Shown: piece after piece, positions 20,301-23,238 of the stretch
Layout of the letters: the number at the start of each line of letters is the position of its first letter
Position numbering within the stretch: position 1 is the first letter of the stretch
Assembly: GCA_032718475.1 (NCBI GenBank)
Contig: JAUCBJ010003367.1
Location: 1-23,238, forward strand
Origin: Nemertoderma westbladi
Lineage: Eukaryota; Xenacoelomorpha; Nemertodermatida; Nemertodermatidae
Direction of reading: 5' to 3'
DNA: 23,238 nucleotides
Program-made: the position numbers and the translations under genes
The notes under the pieces: generated by a model
Database searches by the model: none
Seen by the model: only the letters and a program-made list of their open reading frames with translations
What the model was told of the DNA's origin: nothing

Positions 20301-22335
20301 TTCCACTCACCCAATGACTGACCCTTTCCACTCACCCAATGGCTGACCCTTTTCTCTCACCCAATGACTGACCCTTTTCTCTCACCCAATAGCTGACCCT
20401 TTCCACTCACCCAATGGCTGACCCTTTTCTCTCACACAATGGCTGACCTTTTCCACTCACCCAATGGATGACCCTTTCCACTCACCCAATGGCTGACCCT
20501 TTCCACTCACCCAATGGCTGACCCTTTTCTCTCACCCAATGGCTGACCCTTTCCACTCACCCAATGGCTGACCCTTTTCTCTCACCCAATGGCTGACCTT
20601 TTCCACTCACCCTATGGCTGACCCTTTCCACTCACCCAATGGCTGACCCTTTCCACTCACCCAATGGCTGAACCTTTTCTCTCACCCAATGGCTGACCCT
20701 TTTCTCTCACCCAATGGCTGACCCTTTTCTCTCATCCAATGGCTGTCCCTCTCCACTCACACAATGGCTGACCCTTTTCTCACACCCAACGGCTGACCCT
20801 CTCCACTCACCCAATGACTGACCCTTTCCACTCACCCAATGACTGACCCTTTCCACTCACCCAATGGCTGACCCTTTTCTCTCACCCAATGGCTGACCTT
20901 TTCCACTCACCCAATGGCTGACCCTTTTCTCTCACCCAATGGCTGACCCTTTTCTCTCATCCAATGGCTGTCCATTTCCACTCACACAATGGCTGACCCT
21001 TTCCACTCACCCAATGACTGACCCTTTTCTCTCACCCAATGGCTGACCCTTTCCACTCACCGAATGGCTGACCCTTTTCTCTCACCCAATGGCTGACCCT
21101 CTCCACTCACCCAATGGCTGACCCTTTCCACTCATCCAATGGCTGACTCTTTCCACTCACCCAATGGCTGACCCTTTTCTCTCACCCAATGGCTGACCCT
21201 TTCCACTCACCCAATGGCTGACCCTTTTCTCTCACCCAATGGCTGACCTTTTCCACTCACCCTATGGCTGATCCTTTCCACTCACCCAATGGCTGACCCT
21301 TTCCACTCACCCAATGGCTGACCCTTTTCTCTCACCCAATGGCTGACCCTTTTCTCTCACCCAATGGCTGACCCTTTTCTCTCATCCAATGGCTGACCCT
21401 TTCCACTCACCCAATGGCTGTCCCTTTCCACTCACCCAATGACTGACCCTTTCCACTCACCCAATGGCTGACCCTTTCCACTCACCCAATGGCTGACCCT
21501 TTTCTCTCACCCAATGGCTGACCTTTTCCACTCACCCAATGGCTGACCCTTTTCTCTCACCCAATGGCTGACCCTTTTCTCTCATCCAATGGCTGTCCAG
21601 TTCCACTCACACAATGACTGACCCTTTCCACTCACCCAATGACTGACCCTTTTCTCTCACCCAATGGCTGACCCTTTCCACTCACCGAATGGCTGACCCT
21701 TTTCTCTCACCCAATAGCTGACCTTTTCCACTCACCCAATGGCTGACCCTTTCCACTCACCCAATGGCTGACCCTTTCCACTCGCCCAATGGCTGATCCT
21801 TTCCACTCACGCAATGGCTGACCTTTTCCACTCACCCAATGGCTGACCCTTTCCACTCACCCAATGGCTGACCCTTTTCTCTCACCCAATGGCTGACCTT
21901 TTCCACTCACCCAATGGCTGACCCTTTTCTCTCACCCAATGGCTGACCCTTTTCTCTCATCCAATGGCTGTCCATTTCCACTCACACAATGTCTGACCCT
22001 TTCCACTCACCCAATGACTGACCCTTTTCTCTCACCCAATGGCTGACCCTTTTCACTCACCGAATGGCTGACCCTTTTCTCTCACCCAATGGCTGACCCT
22101 CTCCACTCACCCAATGGCTGACCCTTTCCACTCACCCAATGGCTGACCCTTTCCACTCACCCAATGGCTGACCCTTTTCTCTCACCCAATGGCTGACCCT
22201 TTCCACTCACCCAATGGCTGACCCTTTTCTCTCACCCAATGGCTGACCTTTTCCACTCACCCTGTGGCTGACCCTTTCCACTCACCCAATGGCTGACCCT
22301 TTCCACTCACCCAATGGCTGACCCTTTTCTCTCAC
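17371..22335. repeat. 25-bp minisatellite, main block (about 198 units)
   Basis: The unit is AATGGCTGACCC followed by a 13-bp block that is either TTTCCACTCACCC (type A) or TTTTCTCTCACCC (type B). Both types are 25 bp. Minor variants recur as sets: ATCCAATGGCTGTCC next to CACTCACACAATGG next to TTTTCTCACACCCAACGG, seen at about 18208, 18408 and 18608 (exactly eight units apart), 19081, 19531 and 20728. Recurring variant sets show higher-order blocks that were copied as wholes. The block is richer in GC than its flanks. Open frames across it arise because 25 is not a multiple of three and few stops occur in the unit. Left-edge units (17371-17400) are the most diverged. Confidence 0.97.
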
Positions 22336-22671
22336 ATATTATATTTAGTATATATGATATTTGGTTTTTGTATCTTAGTTTCATGACAATTTATTTATTT
22401 GAAAATTTAAGTAAGTGAAGTTTCTTTTACGGAGCCCCTGAAGTTTTCATTAGTTTTCGACAATGAATCGATTATTATATATATTATATATATATTTTAC
22501 TATTATTGTGCTATATTGTATTTATAATATATTTATTTACTGTAAGAGAATTATTTATTGTTCTTACCGGTACATTTACTGGTCTCACCATTCTTCACAC
22601 GGCCAAGAAGTAATTAATTTGTGAGTATAATATTGTGTATTTATATGTGATGACAATAAACTTCAATCAAT
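22336..22671 (+). mobile_element. 5'-truncated non-LTR retrotransposon tail inside the minisatellite
   Basis: An AT-rich block splits the array. It ends GATGACAATAAACTTCAATC, followed by AATCAATCA, that is an AATAAA signal followed by a short (AATC)n tail. This is typical of 5'-truncated LINEs (CR1/L2-like tails) or LINE-mobilised SINEs. The minisatellite resumes in register after a shared TCAC, so the target duplication is at most a few bases. No reverse transcriptase coding remains; the sequence is 3' untranslated only. The family is not identified. Confidence 0.6.
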
Positions 22672-23120
22672 CAATCACCCAATGGCTGACCCTTTTCTCT
22701 CACCCAATGGCTGACCCTTTTCTCTCATCCAATGGCTGACCTTTTCCACTCACCCAATGGCTGACCCTTTTCTCTCACCCAATGGCTGACCCTTTTCTCT
22801 CATCCAATGGCTGTCCATTTCCACTCACCCAATGGCTGACCCTTTTCTCTCACCCAATGGCTGCCCCTTTTCTCTCATCCAATGGCTGTCCATTTCCACT
22901 CACACAATGGCTGACCCTTTCCACTCACCCAATGACTGACCCTTTTCTCTCACCCAATGGCTGACCCTTTCCACTCACCGAATGGCTGACCCTTTTCTCT
23001 CACCCAATAGCTGACCTTTTCCACTCACCCAATGGCTGACCCTTTTCTCTCACCCAATGGCTGACCCTTTTCTCTCATCCAATGGCTGACCCTTTTCTCT
23101 CACCCAATGGCTGACCCTTT
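22672..23120. repeat. 25-bp minisatellite, second block (about 18 units)
   Basis: Continuation of the same array beyond the retroelement, with the same type A and B units and the same ATCCAATGGCTGTCC marker variants (22797-22811 and 22877-22891). It ends where ACCCTTTCATCTCACCAG leads into unique sequence. Confidence 0.97.
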
Positions 23121-23131
23121 CATCTCACCAG

Positions 23132-23182
23132 CCAGCTGATTTGCCAGCCGCAAGTTCTGGCTGATATGATCTTCAGCGATTG
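23132..23182 (+). CDS. Possible 51-bp internal exon at the right edge
   Basis: A pyrimidine-rich stretch ending CATCTCACCAG (a degenerate minisatellite unit) precedes, and GGTAAGAG follows, giving acceptor and donor consensus about 51 bp apart. One frame is open across it (QLICQPQVLADMIFSD), and the other two contain stops. I do not recognise the peptide, and a chance match is quite possible. Confidence 0.2.
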
Positions 23183-23238
23183 GTAAGAGCTCTCAATCAG
23201 GAATACATATTACATGGTTTTCCAACAGCTAATAACTT
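23183..23238. other. Unique sequence at the window edge
   Basis: AT-rich sequence after the possible donor site. It is too short to interpret. Confidence 0.4.

Overview
The window is eukaryotic (animal) nuclear DNA. It is very AT-rich, it has long non-coding stretches, introns and transposon fragments, and its two recognisable genes are animal families: a GCK-III (MST3/STK25-type) Ste20 kinase and a doublecortin (DCX) domain protein. The kinase tail looks arthropod- or other invertebrate-like, but I cannot name the species.

Layout. Positions 1-7987 and 9659-17092 are two diverged copies of the same roughly 7.4 kb segment, in direct orientation and offset by 9658 bp at the left end. Each copy holds about 4-5 kb of AT-rich non-coding DNA followed by a minus-strand DCX-protein exon. 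Between them (7987-9658) lies a 5'-truncated piece of the kinase gene with its stop codon and 3' flank. Position 7987 joins the middle of the DCX exon directly to the middle of the conserved kinase domain. The simplest reading is one tandem duplication whose unit ran from inside the kinase exon, through its 3' flank and the intergenic DNA, to inside the convergent DCX exon. If so, an intact kinase exon should lie just left of the window, the kinase piece here is a dead fragment, and copy 1 of the DCX exon is truncated and dead while copy 2 keeps its full 5' side.

After the duplication the copies diverged by point changes, small indels and clean insertions, each with the matching empty site visible in the other copy. 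Copy 1 gained a 255 bp MITE (3166-3420) and a 1335 bp foldback element (5190-6524), whose arms are tandem 15/17-bp repeats and which is flanked by an 8-bp target duplication. It also has a one-base frameshift. Copy 2 carries a 1.06 kb GC-richer block (11881-12942) bounded internally by a 13-bp inverted repeat and containing an (AC)n tail.

The right quarter (about 17371-23120) is a large 25-bp minisatellite of roughly 215 units, built from two alternating unit types and higher-order blocks. It is interrupted by a 5'-truncated non-LTR retrotransposon tail (22336-22671). The last 120 bp return to unique sequence, with a possible small exon. I see no operon, CRISPR, tRNA, rRNA or phage-like system. 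The interest of the window is structural: a dated sequence of duplication, insertion and decay, including an unusual foldback transposon.
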